A DNA stretch of 64,000 bases from [Muricauda] lutisoli (nom. illeg.) (GTDB lineage Bacteria > Bacteroidota > Bacteroidia > Flavobacteriales > Flavobacteriaceae), in NCBI RefSeq assembly GCF_017313105.1, contig NZ_JAFLND010000003.1, forward strand, positions 372,001-436,000. The letters are read 5' to 3'. Below, one piece after another: positions 1-10,200 of the stretch. The translations under genes and the position numbers were made by a program. The number at the start of each line of letters is the position of its first letter. Within the stretch, counting starts at the first letter, position 1. The notes under the pieces are model-generated. The model had not been told where the DNA came from. It was given only the letters and a program-made list of their open reading frames with translations, and ran no database searches.

Positions 1-400
1 AAAAGCTAACGTTCGAAATCCATTCGGCCAATCCGCCATCCGCTATCGTAATCAATTGTGTTTGTAGGCTGGAGGTGCTGCCTATGTAAAAATTATCAGT
101 GCTTCCAGAGCCATCCCCAACGGTAAGCGAATTTACTGCATTTGGGATATTGGAAGAAATGGTAACGCTGTACCCTCCTTGAATGTAAACATCGTTGGTC
201 CCAACCAATTGCCCGGGATAACTCGTAGCTGCTGTCCAACTTGTCCCATTGTAGACCTGCCAAATTGATACATTGGTCCAATTGGCCGAGGAAACAGAAC
301 GGTAATCGCCTAAAGATTGGGCGCTAACCCTTGCTGAGGCGATTACAGCCACTCCTAAAACAAAAAGTATTTTAAATGTACTTCCCAAAGAAAATTTCAT
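1..400 (-). CDS. Secreted surface protein, N-terminal part (runs off window)
   Basis: The reverse strand opens an unbroken frame from the ATG at 400 to the window edge (133 codons, no stop). It starts with a clear signal peptide (MKFSLGSTF, a hydrophobic core, then a likely cut after VSAQ). The mature start DYRSVSSANWTNVSIWQ, followed by an NDVYIQGGYSVTISSN stretch, resembles the N-terminus of many large Bacteroidota extracellular proteins with beta-helix or adhesin modules and a C-terminal type IX sorting domain. The C-terminus is outside the window, so a sorting domain cannot be confirmed. The function is unknown; export to the envelope or surface is inferred from the signal peptide. Confidence 0.75.
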   Translation of the reverse strand, partial: MKFSLGSTFKILFVLGVAVIASARVSAQSLGDYRSVSSANWTNVSIWQVYNGTSWTAATSYPGQLVGTNDVYIQGGYSVTISSNIPNAVNSLTVGDGSGSTDNFYIGSTSSLQTQLITIADGGLAEWISNVSF

Positions 401-628
401 AAGCAATTGATTCGATTTGACTTATCCTGACAGGATCGTCAAATTTTAAAACATCGTGGAAAAATAGGATAAACACAGAGCGTTGCGAAAAGATTGTTGT
501 GTAATTGATGATTTTGTTTGTCAAATCCGTTGGGCATGAATCAATTCAAAAATTGAACCATGTAAATCCCTAATTCCGTGTAATTCATTGAAAAATAGTT
601 TTTAACATGTTTTTTGTGTTCGGTTGGG

Positions 629-660
629 TTGCAAAAACACTATTAATTATCGTATATTTG
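629..660 (+). promoter_or_regulatory. Promoter of rimP-nusA-infB
   Basis: TTG at 629-631, a 21-base spacer and TATATTTG at 653-660 match the Bacteroidota primary-sigma consensus TTG-N17-23-TAnnTTTG. Transcription would begin around 665-668, giving a leader of about 60 bases that contains the hairpin at 690-714. Confidence 0.7.
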
Positions 661-689
661 CAAAACTGAACGGATATAAAAGTATTCAT

Positions 690-714
690 GAGGGGACTTT
701 GAGTCCCCTCTTTT
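690..714 (+). terminator. Terminator-like leader hairpin before rimP
   Basis: A perfect 9-base-pair stem (GAGGGGACT, loop TTG, AGTCCCCTC) at 690-710 is followed directly by a U tract. It lies downstream of the promoter and 14 bases before the rimP ATG at 729, so it is in the operon leader and not behind another gene. It has the form of an intrinsic terminator or attenuator; it may regulate read-through or cover the start site. The regulatory role is inferred. Confidence 0.6.
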
Positions 715-728
715 ATTACTGGTTTCTT

Positions 729-1190
729 ATGTTGAAGGATAAAGTGGAATCATTGTTGAACAAGGCACTGGAGGAATACACTTCCTTGTTTCTGGTTGAT
801 TTTACCGTTGGTGGAGACAACAGTATTAAAGTAGTGTTGGATGGCGACCAAGGAGTAAGCTTGCAGGACTGTATGAATGTAAGTAGGGCCATAGAACACA
901 ATTTGGATCGTGAAGAGGAGGATTTTTCCTTGGAAGTGACATCCGCGGGTGCCACTTCGCCATTACGGTTACCGCGTCAGTACAATAAAAATATCGGAAG
1001 AAAATTACAGGTGAAGACCAGTTCGGAACAATTTGAAGGAACACTGGTGGAAACCTCGACAAATAGCATTACCTTGGAGTGGAAGGCACGAGAGCCCAAA
1101 CCAGTGGGTAAAGGAAAAGTTACAGTGCAGAAAAAGCAGGAAATCGCCTTTTCTGATATTCAAGAGGCAAAAGTTAAATTAAAATTTTAA
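729..1190 (+). CDS. rimP: Ribosome maturation factor RimP
   Basis: RimP is needed for 30S subunit maturation. The ATG at 729 gives 153 residues, the usual family length. The open frame extends upstream to a TTG at 624, but that start would precede the promoter and put the leader hairpin inside the gene, so 729 is preferred. The N-terminal domain carries the typical FLVDFTVGGDNSIKVVLDG strand pattern and the SLEVTSAGATSPLR segment matches the conserved LEVSSPG-like motif. The C-terminal half (GRKLQVKT onward) is the Sm-like beta barrel. It begins the conserved rimP-nusA-infB operon, 12 bases before nusA. Confidence 0.93.
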   Translation: MLKDKVESLLNKALEEYTSLFLVDFTVGGDNSIKVVLDGDQGVSLQDCMNVSRAIEHNLDREEEDFSLEVTSAGATSPLRLPRQYNKNIGRKLQVKTSSEQFEGTLVETSTNSITLEWKAREPKPVGKGKVTVQKKQEIAFSDIQEAKVKLKF

Positions 1191-1202
1191 TTGTAGTAGA
1201 AA

Positions 1203-2435
1203 ATGGAAAACCTAGCGCTCATCGAATCCTTTTCGGAGTTTAAGGACGATAAGTTTATTGACAGGGTGACCCTTATGGCGATTTTGGAAGAAGTATTCCG
1301 AAGTGCGCTCAAGAAAAAATTTGGTTCTGACGACAATTTTGATATTATTATCAACCCGGACAAAGGGGATTTGGAGATTTGGAGAAACCGTGTCGTTGTT
1401 GAAGATGGTGAAGTAGAAGAACCTAATGAAGAGATATCCTTGTCCGAGGCTAGAAAAATCGAGCCCGATTTTGAAGTTGGGGAAGATGTTTCGGAAGAGG
1501 TGAAATTGATCGATCTTGGTAGGAGGGCGATTTTGGCTTTGCGCCAGAATTTGATTTCCAAGATCCATGAGCATGACAATACTACCATCTACAAGCAATT
1601 CAAAGACTTGGAAGGTGAAATTTATACCGCTGAGGTGCATCACATCAGACATCGTGCGGTTATTTTGTTGGATGATGAAGGCAATGAAATCATTCTTCCA
1701 AAAGAAAAGCAAATACCTTCCGACTTTTTCCGTAAAGGAGACAATGTTCGTGGAATTATTGAAAGCGTAGAGCTTAAAGGTAACAAGCCTGCTATTATTA
1801 TGTCCAGGACCTCCCCCAAATTCTTGGAGCAATTGTTCTTCCAGGAAATTCCAGAAGTGTTCGATGGTCTGATCACCATAAAAAAGGCAGTGCGCATTCC
1901 TGGAGAAAAAGCGAAGGTTGCCGTGGATTCCTATGATGATAGAATTGATCCAGTTGGTGCCTGTGTGGGTATGAAAGGATCTCGTATCCATGGAATCGTA
2001 CGTGAATTGGGCAACGAAAACATCGATGTGATCAACTGGACGAACAATCCACAATTGATGGTGACCCGTGCATTGAGTCCTGCAAGAGTGTCGTCGGTTA
2101 AATTGAACGATGAGAAAAAAACAGCTCAAGTATACCTAAAGCCAGAGGAAGTTTCCAAGGCAATCGGTAGAGGTGGGCACAACATTCGTTTGGCTGGGCA
2201 ATTGACTGGTTACGAAATAGATGTGTTCCGTGAAGGCGTCGAAGAAGACGTGGAGTTGACCGAGTTTTCCGATGAAATCGAAAGCTGGGTTATTGAAGAA
2301 TTCAAGAAGATTGGATTGGATACCGCACGTAGCGTTTTGGAACAAGATGTAAAAGATTTGGTAAAACGAACCGATCTAGAAGAAGAAACAATCCAAGAGG
2401 TCGTTCGCATCCTCAAGGAAGAATTTGAAGATTAG
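1203..2435 (+). CDS. nusA: Transcription termination/antitermination protein NusA
   Basis: NusA binds RNA polymerase and nascent RNA, controlling pausing, termination and antitermination. The 410 residues show the N-terminal polymerase-binding domain (about 1-130), an S1 domain (about 135-200), and two KH domains with VGMKGSRI (GXXG-like) and AIGRGGHNIRLA. The C-terminus is acidic and ends soon after the KH2 region, without the two acidic repeats of the E. coli protein, which is usual for Bacteroidota. It sits between rimP and infB, 42 bases before infB. Confidence 0.97.
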   Translation: MENLALIESFSEFKDDKFIDRVTLMAILEEVFRSALKKKFGSDDNFDIIINPDKGDLEIWRNRVVVEDGEVEEPNEEISLSEARKIEPDFEVGEDVSEEVKLIDLGRRAILALRQNLISKIHEHDNTTIYKQFKDLEGEIYTAEVHHIRHRAVILLDDEGNEIILPKEKQIPSDFFRKGDNVRGIIESVELKGNKPAIIMSRTSPKFLEQLFFQEIPEVFDGLITIKKAVRIPGEKAKVAVDSYDDRIDPVGACVGMKGSRIHGIVRELGNENIDVINWTNNPQLMVTRALSPARVSSVKLNDEKKTAQVYLKPEEVSKAIGRGGHNIRLAGQLTGYEIDVFREGVEEDVELTEFSDEIESWVIEEFKKIGLDTARSVLEQDVKDLVKRTDLEEETIQEVVRILKEEFED

Positions 2436-2477
2436 GCTTATATTAGCAGCGAAAATTTAGGGCAAGTAAAATTATTT

Positions 2478-5186
2478 ATGGCAGAAAATCCAACAATACG
2501 ACTTAACAAAGTTCTCAGAGAATTGAACATTTCACTGGATAGGGCAGTCGATTACCTGGCCTCGGAGGGGCATGAGGTAGAGGCACGTCCTACTACCAAA
2601 ATATCGAATGAGGTGTATCAAGTTCTGTTGGATGAGTTCCAAACGGATAAGAGTAAAAAGGTCGCTTCCAAGGAAGTTGGTGAGGAAAAGCGCAAGGAGA
2701 AGGAAGCTATCCGAATCCGAATGGAAAAAGAACAGGAAGAGCGCAGGTTGGCCAAGGAGAAGAAGGAAGCAGAGCAGCAAGTGGTAAAAGCCAAAGCCGA
2801 GCTTTCCGGACCCAAAACCGTGGGCAAGATAGATTTGGATAAAAAACCCGAACAGCCCAAAGAGGAAGAGCCAAAGAAAGAAGAAGCTCCAAAAGCCGAG
2901 CCGGCAAAAGCCAAGGAAGAAAAGCCCAAAGCTCCCGAAAAGGAAAAGGCCGAAAAGGAAGAGGTGGCAGAGTCCAAAGAGGAGACTGCTGAAAGCAAAG
3001 AAGGCTCCGAGGATACTGAGACTGGTACCATAAAGACGAAGTACCAAAAACTTTCAGGTCCTAAAATTACAGGAGATAAAATCGATCTTTCGCAGTTCAA
3101 AAAACCTGCCAAGAAGAAAAAAGAGGATAGTCAAAAATCCAAAGGCGGTTCATCTGATGGAGGGGAACGTAAAAAACGTAGAAGAAGAATAGTAAAGAAC
3201 GGTCCTCAATCAGGAGGTGGCCGTAACAATAGAGGAGGTTCTGGCAGAAAGGGACAGCGTTCATCCGCGCCTAAAGTGGAGCCTACCGAAGAAGAAGTAC
3301 AAAAGCAGGTAAGGGAGACCCTTGAAAAACTTCAAGGTAAATCCAGTAAAGGTAGAGGAGCCAAATATCGCAGGGAGAAGAGAGATCAGCACCGTCAGCA
3401 AACGGAGAAAGATCTTGAACAACAGGAGTTGGAAAGCAAAATCCTTAAGGTCACCGAGTTTGTTACCGTAAACGAACTGGCAACCATGATGAATGTTTCC
3501 ACGACACAGATTATTTCTGCATGTATGTCCCTAGGTATCATGGTGACAATGAACCAACGTCTGGATGCTGAAACGCTTTCCATTGTTGCCGATGAATTTG
3601 GTTACGAAGTTGAATTCGTTACCGCTGAAATCGAGGAGACCATAGAGGAGGTCGAGGACGCCCCAGAAGATCTGAAGCCTCGTGCACCCATTGTAACTGT
3701 TATGGGTCACGTTGACCACGGTAAAACGTCCTTGCTGGATTACGTTCGTCAAGAGAATGTGATCGCAGGCGAGAGTGGTGGAATCACCCAGCACATTGGA
3801 GCTTATGGTGTTTCCCTAGAAGATGGACAAAAAATCACATTCTTGGATACACCGGGTCACGAAGCGTTTACCGCAATGAGAGCCCGTGGTGCCCAAGTAA
3901 CGGATATTGCTATCATCGTAATTGCCGCGGATGATGACATCATGCCTCAAACAAAAGAAGCCATTAGTCATGCGCAAGCAGCAGGAGTTCCCATTGTATT
4001 CGCTATCAACAAAGTTGATAAGCCAACGGCAAACCCTGATAAGATCAAAGAAGGCTTGGCCAGTATGAATTTGTTGGTGGAAGATTGGGGAGGAAAAGTT
4101 CAATCCCAAGATATTTCTGCAAAAACAGGTCAAGGAGTTCATGAACTCCTTGAAAAAGTGTTGCTGGAAGCAGAATTGTTAGAGCTTAAGGCAAATCCCA
4201 ATAGACTGGCTTCAGGAACGGTTGTAGAGGCATTTTTGGATAAAGGTAGAGGATATGTTGCTACAATTTTGGTCCAAGCTGGTACTTTGAAAATCGGAGA
4301 TTATGTATTGGCCGGAACTTGCAGTGGTAAGGTCAAGGCGATGCAAGATGAAAGAGGGAACAATATAGAAAGTGCCGGGCCGTCGACACCAATCTCTATT
4401 TTGGGATTGGACGGAGCACCACAAGCTGGTGATAGGTTCAATGTATTGGAAGATGAACGAGAAGCAAAACAGATTGCCGCCAAGCGTTCACAATTGCAAC
4501 GTGAGCAATCCGTTAGAACGCAACGTCATATTACACTTGATGAAATTGGACGAAGAATCGCATTGGGAGACTTCCAGGAGCTTAACATCATACTTAAAGG
4601 TGATGTGGATGGTTCTGTGGAGGCACTGACTGATTCGTTCCAGAAACTTTCTACTGATGAGATTCAGGTAAATATCATCCATAAAGGTGTTGGCGCCATC
4701 ACAGAATCCGATGTATTGTTGGCAAGTGCCTCCGATGCGATTATTATAGGGTTTAACGTAAGGCCAATGGGCAACGCTAGGTCGATTGCGGATAAAGAAG
4801 AAATCGATATCAGAACCTACTCCATTATATATGACGCCATCAACGACCTGAAAGATGCAATGGAAGGAATGTTGTCTCCGGAGATGAAAGAAGAAGTTAC
4901 TGGTAATGCGGAAATCAGGGAGACCTTTAAGATTTCCAAAATTGGAACCATTGCAGGTTGTATGGTGACCAGTGGAAAAATCTTTAGAAACTCACGCATC
5001 AGATTGATTAGGGATGGTGTAGTGATCTATACCGGGGAGTTAGCTTCCTTGAAACGTTTCAAAGATGATGTTAAGGAAGTTTCCAAAGGATACGACTGTG
5101 GTCTTCAAATTAAAAATTACAACGATATTAAAGAGGGCGATATAGTTGAAGCCTTCCAAGAAGTTGCGGTTAAGAAAAAGCTGTAA
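2478..5186 (+). CDS. infB: Translation initiation factor IF-2
   Basis: IF-2 is the GTPase that delivers initiator tRNA to the ribosome. The protein has 902 residues. The IF2_N winged helix at the start ([21 protein letters not shown]) is followed by a long, charged, Lys/Glu/Pro-rich linker (about 65-310) and a second IF2_N-type segment ([17 protein letters not shown]). The G domain has GHVDHGKT (residues 410-417), GGITQHIG (switch I), DTPGH and NKVDK. The beta-barrel and IF-2 C-terminal domains complete it. It is the last gene of the rimP operon; the hairpin at 5212-5241 follows. Confidence 0.98.
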   Translation: MAENPTIRLNKVLRELNISLDRAVDYLASEGHEVEARPTTKISNEVYQVLLDEFQTDKSKKVASKEVGEEKRKEKEAIRIRMEKEQEERRLAKEKKEAEQQVVKAKAELSGPKTVGKIDLDKKPEQPKEEEPKKEEAPKAEPAKAKEEKPKAPEKEKAEKEEVAESKEETAESKEGSEDTETGTIKTKYQKLSGPKITGDKIDLSQFKKPAKKKKEDSQKSKGGSSDGGERKKRRRRIVKNGPQSGGGRNNRGGSGRKGQRSSAPKVEPTEEEVQKQVRETLEKLQGKSSKGRGAKYRREKRDQHRQQTEKDLEQQELESKILKVTEFVTVNELATMMNVSTTQIISACMSLGIMVTMNQRLDAETLSIVADEFGYEVEFVTAEIEETIEEVEDAPEDLKPRAPIVTVMGHVDHGKTSLLDYVRQENVIAGESGGITQHIGAYGVSLEDGQKITFLDTPGHEAFTAMRARGAQVTDIAIIVIAADDDIMPQTKEAISHAQAAGVPIVFAINKVDKPTANPDKIKEGLASMNLLVEDWGGKVQSQDISAKTGQGVHELLEKVLLEAELLELKANPNRLASGTVVEAFLDKGRGYVATILVQAGTLKIGDYVLAGTCSGKVKAMQDERGNNIESAGPSTPISILGLDGAPQAGDRFNVLEDEREAKQIAAKRSQLQREQSVRTQRHITLDEIGRRIALGDFQELNIILKGDVDGSVEALTDSFQKLSTDEIQVNIIHKGVGAITESDVLLASASDAIIIGFNVRPMGNARSIADKEEIDIRTYSIIYDAINDLKDAMEGMLSPEMKEEVTGNAEIRETFKISKIGTIAGCMVTSGKIFRNSRIRLIRDGVVIYTGELASLKRFKDDVKEVSKGYDCGLQIKNYNDIKEGDIVEAFQEVAVKKKL

Positions 5187-5211
5187 CAGGAAATAAAAGT
5201 TGATCAAAAAC

Positions 5212-5241
5212 AAAAAATCCCGCTAGCTAGCGGGATTTTTT
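5212..5241. terminator. Bidirectional terminator between infB and SPOR gene
   Basis: The centre is a perfect palindrome (AATCCCGCTAG/CTAGCGGGATT) flanked by A6 on the left and T7 on the right, giving a stable stem with a U tract in either direction. It serves the convergent infB (plus) and SPOR-domain gene (minus); the right T tract overlaps the stop codon of the latter. Confidence 0.9.
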
Positions 5242-5618
5242 TATGACTTTGATTTTTTCTCTTCTGGTTTCAACAACATGGCGTCCGGATATTTTTTGCG
5301 AACCTCCAAATATTTTCTTTCAGCTTCCAATTTAGTTCTGAACCTACCGAGCCTAACTCGGTAAGTAGGGGATTCAAACTCTATTTTGGAGTACCAGTTC
5401 GGAAAATCGATTTCAACCTGGTCCAAAAGCTCTTGGGCCCTATTGTAGTTGCCAAAACCAACCTGAATTTGATAATATCCCGTATTTTCATGAACCTTGG
5501 TGTAAAGTTTCACCAACTCCTTGATTTTTGGGTCTTGTTGAATCGTGACCTGTCCTTCCTGGGCCAAAACTTGAGTTGTTAAACCGAGTAAAATTATGCT
5601 AAATACAGCCGTTTTCAT
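5241..5618 (-). CDS. Exported SPOR-domain protein
   Basis: This 125-residue protein has an N-terminal signal peptide (MKTAVFSIILLGLTTQVLAQ) and a C-terminal SPOR-like fold (GYYQIQVGFGNYNRAQELLDQV, then YRVRLGRFRTKLEAERKYLEVRKKYPDAMLL). SPOR domains bind septal peptidoglycan lacking stem peptides, so a periplasmic, division-associated role is likely. It is a stand-alone SPOR protein with no transmembrane anchor beyond the signal peptide and ends in a basic tail. It is convergent with infB and has its own promoter upstream at 5652-5679. Confidence 0.85.
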   Translation of the reverse strand: MKTAVFSIILLGLTTQVLAQEGQVTIQQDPKIKELVKLYTKVHENTGYYQIQVGFGNYNRAQELLDQVEIDFPNWYSKIEFESPTYRVRLGRFRTKLEAERKYLEVRKKYPDAMLLKPEEKKSKS

Positions 5619-5651
5619 GATATTTACGTGTTGTATGATTTATGCTTACTG

Positions 5652-5679
5652 CAAATGTAGATTATTAAAGATTAACCAA
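5652..5679 (-). promoter_or_regulatory. Promoter of the SPOR-domain gene
   Basis: On the minus strand, TTG (5677-5679), a 17-base spacer and TACATTTG (5652-5659) match the Bacteroidota promoter consensus, 34 bases ahead of the start codon. Confidence 0.6.
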
Positions 5680-5758
5680 GTCGAGCATAAGTTATTTAGA
5701 ATCTTTATAAATTATGTGTTATGAATACCTTAAGATTTTAAAAAATGACTGTATGTCT

Positions 5759-5766
5759 TACTTTTG
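5759..5766 (+). promoter_or_regulatory. Possible -7 element of the act-cox operon
   Basis: TACTTTTG matches TAnnTTTG and lies 87 bases before the actA start. No good TTG partner lies at the expected distance upstream, so this is only a candidate; a regulator-dependent promoter would be consistent with the missing -33 element. Confidence 0.4.
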
Positions 5767-5853
5767 TTGCCATTCTTGGTAGGGTGAAAGGCTATTGCTC
5801 TCATACTCAATAGAAAGAACCATGCCAAAGATTTCGATAGAAATTTCACGAAT

Positions 5854-7218
5854 ATGAAAAAGGTTTTATACCGCCATCTATTTTCTAAAGTTTTAGGTTT
5901 AACTCTCCTATTATTCTCCACATCTTTTTATGCGCAGGAAGAAGCCGCGGCTACAACCGACGCTGCTACTGAGCAAACAGCAGAGGCTGTTGGGGGAGAT
6001 CCGGTAAAAGGAAAACAACTGTTTAATCAGAACTGTGCCGCATGTCATGCCTTGGATAGGAAAATGACGGGGCCTGCATTGGCTAATGTGGAAACTAGAT
6101 TGGCCGAGGATGAAGGGTTGGATAAAGAATGGATTTACGCATGGGTGAAAAACAGTCCTGGTGTAATTTCTTCCGGGGATGCTTATGCAAACAAAATTTA
6201 CGATGAGTACAATCAGGCGGCGATGACGCCTTTTCCGACATTGTCCAACGAGGATATAGATGATATTTTGGCCTACACGGCTGCTCCGCCTCCGGCTCCG
6301 GCTGCCACAACAGCTACTGCCCCTGCTGGTGAATCTGCAGGTCCAAGCTCTGGGATTTCCAATGATATGATTCTTGGGGCACTGGCTTTGGTGTTTGGGC
6401 TTTTGGTCATCATGTTGATCTTGGTGAACAAGACTTTGCGCAGAATTGCCGAGGCAAACGGGGTAGTATTGGAAAAAGAAAAAGAAAAGCGTTTACCCAT
6501 TTGGAAGGCTTTTGTTCAAAATCAGTTCTTGGTTTTGGTGAGCGTTGTTTTCTTGTTGCTGGCCAGTGCATATTTTGCTTATGGATATTTAATGCAGGTT
6601 GGTGTTGATCAAGGTTATGCACCTGTTCAGCCGATTCACTACTCGCACAAAATTCACGCAGGGGACAATGGTATTGAGTGTAAGTACTGTCACTCTTCTG
6701 CAAGAGTGTCCAAGCATTCCGGGATACCGTCGTTAAATGTTTGTATGAACTGTCATAAGTCCATTTATGAATATACCGGTAATCCAGAAGGACCATCTGC
6801 CGAAGACTTGGCCAACGGATACACCAATGAATTCTACACAGGAGAAATAAAGAAATTGTACAAGGCCGTTGGATGGGACGAGGAAAATCAAAGCTATACT
6901 GGTGAGACACAACCGGTAGAGTGGGTTAGGATCCATAATCTCCCTGATTTTGCGTATTTCAACCACTCACAGCACGTATCTGTTGCTGGTGTTGAGTGTC
7001 AAACATGTCACGGTCCGGTTGAAGAAATGGAAATCATGTATCAGCATGCTCCTTTGACCATGGGATGGTGTATCAATTGCCACCGTGAAACCAATGTTAA
7101 GGTTCAGGGCAATGAATACTATGAGGCAATTCACGAGGAGTTGTCCAAAAAGTATGGTGTTGAGGAATTGACTGCTGCAATGATGGGTGGTCTAGAGTGT
7201 GGAAAGTGTCACTATTAA
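5854..7218 (+). CDS. actA: Alternative complex III subunit A, hexahaem cytochrome c
   Basis: ActA is the multihaem c-type cytochrome of alternative complex III, the quinol:electron-acceptor oxidoreductase that replaces bc1. The 454 residues contain a signal peptide, a class-I-like monohaem domain (CAACH at 61-65), an Ala/Pro/Thr-rich linker, membrane helices at about 172-192 and 224-246, then five haem motifs: CKYCH 276, CMNCH 297, CQTCH 382, CINCH 406, CGKCH 449. The C-terminal part is the classic pentahaem ActA; the N-terminal haem domain makes six. It opens a tight operon whose order actABCDEF-coxBA places it directly with its electron-accepting oxidase. Confidence 0.93.
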   Translation: MKKVLYRHLFSKVLGLTLLLFSTSFYAQEEAAATTDAATEQTAEAVGGDPVKGKQLFNQNCAACHALDRKMTGPALANVETRLAEDEGLDKEWIYAWVKNSPGVISSGDAYANKIYDEYNQAAMTPFPTLSNEDIDDILAYTAAPPPAPAATTATAPAGESAGPSSGISNDMILGALALVFGLLVIMLILVNKTLRRIAEANGVVLEKEKEKRLPIWKAFVQNQFLVLVSVVFLLLASAYFAYGYLMQVGVDQGYAPVQPIHYSHKIHAGDNGIECKYCHSSARVSKHSGIPSLNVCMNCHKSIYEYTGNPEGPSAEDLANGYTNEFYTGEIKKLYKAVGWDEENQSYTGETQPVEWVRIHNLPDFAYFNHSQHVSVAGVECQTCHGPVEEMEIMYQHAPLTMGWCINCHRETNVKVQGNEYYEAIHEELSKKYGVEELTAAMMGGLECGKCHY

Positions 7219-7250
7219 GAATTAAAAGAAGATAATCTCAGATATATCGT

Positions 7251-10200
7251 ATGGCATCAAACAAAAAATATTGGAAAAGTGAAGCGGAGTTGAATCCGAA
7301 CGATTCCATTGTTGAGGCGCTAAGAAACAACGAGTTTACCGAAGAGATTCCCGTTGATGAATTTTTGGGCGACAAGGAAAACCTGTCATCCTCGAACACA
7401 TCCCGTCGGGATTTCTTGAAATATGTAGGTTTCAGTACTGCGGCAGCTACGGTTGCGGCGTGCGAAGGCCCGGTTCACAAATCTATTCCATATGTAGTTC
7501 AGCCGGACAACATTGTTCCCGGTGTTGCCAACTACTACGCAACTACCATTGCCGATGGTTTTGATTTTGCCAGTATCTTGGTGAAGACCAGGGAAGGAAG
7601 GCCTATCAAAATTGAAAACAATACCGATGCAAAAGTAAATGGCGGAGCCAATGCGAGAGTGCAGGCGTCCGTACTGACTTTGTACGATAGTAAAAGGGTT
7701 CAAGGTCCAATGGCCAACGGGGAACCTGTGGAGTGGAAGGTGTTGGATGCTACCGTAAAGGCGAAATTGAATGCTTTGAAAGGTTCCAACAAACAAGTGG
7801 TGTTGTTGACCCAGACTTATGCTAGTCCATCAACCACGAAATTAATATCTGAGTTTAAGGCGGCTTATGGAGACAATGTGAACCATGTGGTTTATGATGC
7901 CATTTCCGAGGATGCCGCAATAAATGCATACAACAAGGCTTACGGTGAACGTGCCTTGGCCGATTACGATTTTGAGAAAGCAGAGCTTATCGTTTCTTTC
8001 GGTGCCGATTTTCTTGGTGACTGGCAAGGTGGTGGATATGATTCCGGTTATGCCAGGGGTCGTGTTCCCAAGAATGGAAAAATGTCCAGACACGTACAGT
8101 TGGAGTCCAATATGTCCTTGACCGGTGCCAATGCCGATAAGAGATACCCGATGACCCCTACCCAACAAAAGATCGCCCTTGCCAAATTGTACGGCAAATT
8201 GAACGGCAGTAGTGTTGGTGGAGGTACGTCCGATGTGGATGAAGCTGTTGACAGGGTAGCTGCTGAAATCAAAAAGGCCGGTAGCAAAGCAGTTGTTGTT
8301 AGTGGTCTTAACGATGAAAATGCACAAACAGTGGTTTTGGCCATCAACAAATTGTTGGCCAGTGAGGCGTTTGATCCAGAAAAGCCAAAATATGTGCGCC
8401 AAGGAGATGCTGCAAAAGTAAGTAAGTTGATCGCTGATATGAATGCAGGTCGAGTTGGAGCATTGATCATGGATGGTGTTAACCCAGCTTATACATTACC
8501 AAATGCCGAAGAATTCCTTTCTGGACTCGAGCAGGTAGATGTGTCGGTAGACTTTGCTTATACCAATGATGAAACTGCGCAAGCCTCTAATTATGTGGCG
8601 GCCGCTTCACATTATTTGGAGTCTTGGGGTGATGCCCAATTTAAAAAAGGACAATACAGCTTGATGCAACCCGCTATTCGAGAGTTGTTTGATACAAAGC
8701 AGTTTCAAACAGCGCTTTTAACGTGGATGGGCGTCGAGAAAACATATTACGAATACATCAAAGAAACTTGGAGTGTGGATATACTTCAAGGTGGCTCTTG
8801 GAACAAAGCATTGCAAGATGGTGTTTATGTAGCACCTGCAATGATGGTTGATGATGCCGAGGCAACTACCGCTCAGGAAGATTCGCAAGAAGAGCAGCCA
8901 GAAATTGTTCCGATCGCGTCTGCAGTACGTTCTTTGGTGAATGCAACTAGCTCGGGCACCGAATTGGTGTTGTACTCTAAAGTGGGTATGGGAGATGGTC
9001 GTCAGGCCAACAACCCATGGTTGCAAGAGTTCCCAGACCCAATTTCCAGAGTATCTTGGGATAACTACGTAACTGTATCCAAAGCGGATGCAGAGTCCTG
9101 GGGACTTGAAAATACAATCGAAGCCGATGGTGGAGTTAATGGTAGCTACGTAAAATTGACCGTTGATGGCAAGGTGTTGGAAAATGTGCCGGTCATCATT
9201 CAACCAGGTCAGGCAGTAGGTACTGTAGGTCTGTCTTTCGGTTATGGAAAGAAAGCTGGAATGCAGGAGGAGATGGCAACTGGTGTCAATGCCTATACTT
9301 TGTATAGCAACTTCTCCGATGTGCAATCCGTAACCGTTGAAAAATCGGGCGGAGAACACGAGTTTGCTTGTATCCAGTCACATAAAACATTAATGGGTAG
9401 GGGGGATATCATCAAGGAAACTACCTTGGAAATCTTCAATACCAAAGACCATGAAGAGTGGAATCCAATGCCTCATGTGTCTTTGAATCACAACGAAATA
9501 CCAGTGACTTCACCAGATGCCGACCTTTGGGAGGAATTTGACAGAAGCATTGGACATCATTTTAACCTATCCATCGATTTGAATGCTTGTACCGGTTGCG
9601 GTGCTTGTGTTATCGCATGTCATGCAGAGAACAACGTTCCTGTTGTAGGAAAACGTGAAATGCGTCGTTCAAGGGATATGCACTGGTTGCGTATCGATAG
9701 GTATTATTCTTCCGAGGAGACCTTTGAAGAGGATAACGAGAAGAAAGAAGAAATGGAAGGTCTTTGGGGAGATAAAGGTTCCCTTGGAGGTTTCAGGGAG
9801 ATGGAAGACCCATCTGCGAACCCGCAAGTAGCCTTTCAGCCTGTAATGTGTCAACACTGTAACCATGCGCCTTGTGAGACTGTTTGTCCTGTAGCTGCTA
9901 CATCTCACAGTAGACAGGGCCAAAATCACATGGCTTACAACAGATGTGTGGGTACTAGATATTGTGCCAATAACTGTCCATATAAAGTTCGTAGGTTCAA
10001 CTGGTTCTTGTACAGTAACAATGACGAGTTTGACTTTAATATGAACAACGATTTGGGTAAAATGGTGATTAACCCAGATGTTAATGTGCGTTCAAGAGGT
10101 GTTATGGAGAAATGCTCTATGTGTATCCAAATGACTCAGAAAACCATTTTGGATGCCAAGAGAGATGGAAGGGTTATCAAGGATGGTGAGTTCCAGACCG

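Larger units (their letters stand above)
401..728. other. Divergent intergenic region ahead of rimP
   Basis: This 328-base AT-rich stretch separates the leftward surface protein from rimP. It holds the rimP promoter (629-660) and the leader hairpin (690-714), listed separately. A small inverted repeat (ATCCTG-A-CAGGAT, 424-436) lies 24 bases before the leftward start codon and could be an operator, but its loop is too short for an RNA hairpin. No convincing TAnnTTTG element was found for the leftward gene and no small gene is evident. Confidence 0.6.

Noticed and set aside
424-436. Small inverted repeat ATCCTG-A-CAGGAT before the partial surface protein gene
   Set aside because: Arms are six bases with a one-base centre, too short to be convincing as hairpin; only noted as a possible operator.
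1212-2129. A 305-codon minus-strand frame inside nusA
   Set aside because: Antisense shadow of a conserved gene with no recognisable protein features.
2800-3010. Repetitive AAG/GAA-rich bases in infB
   Set aside because: This is the low-complexity Lys/Glu linker of IF-2, not a tandem repeat element or CRISPR.
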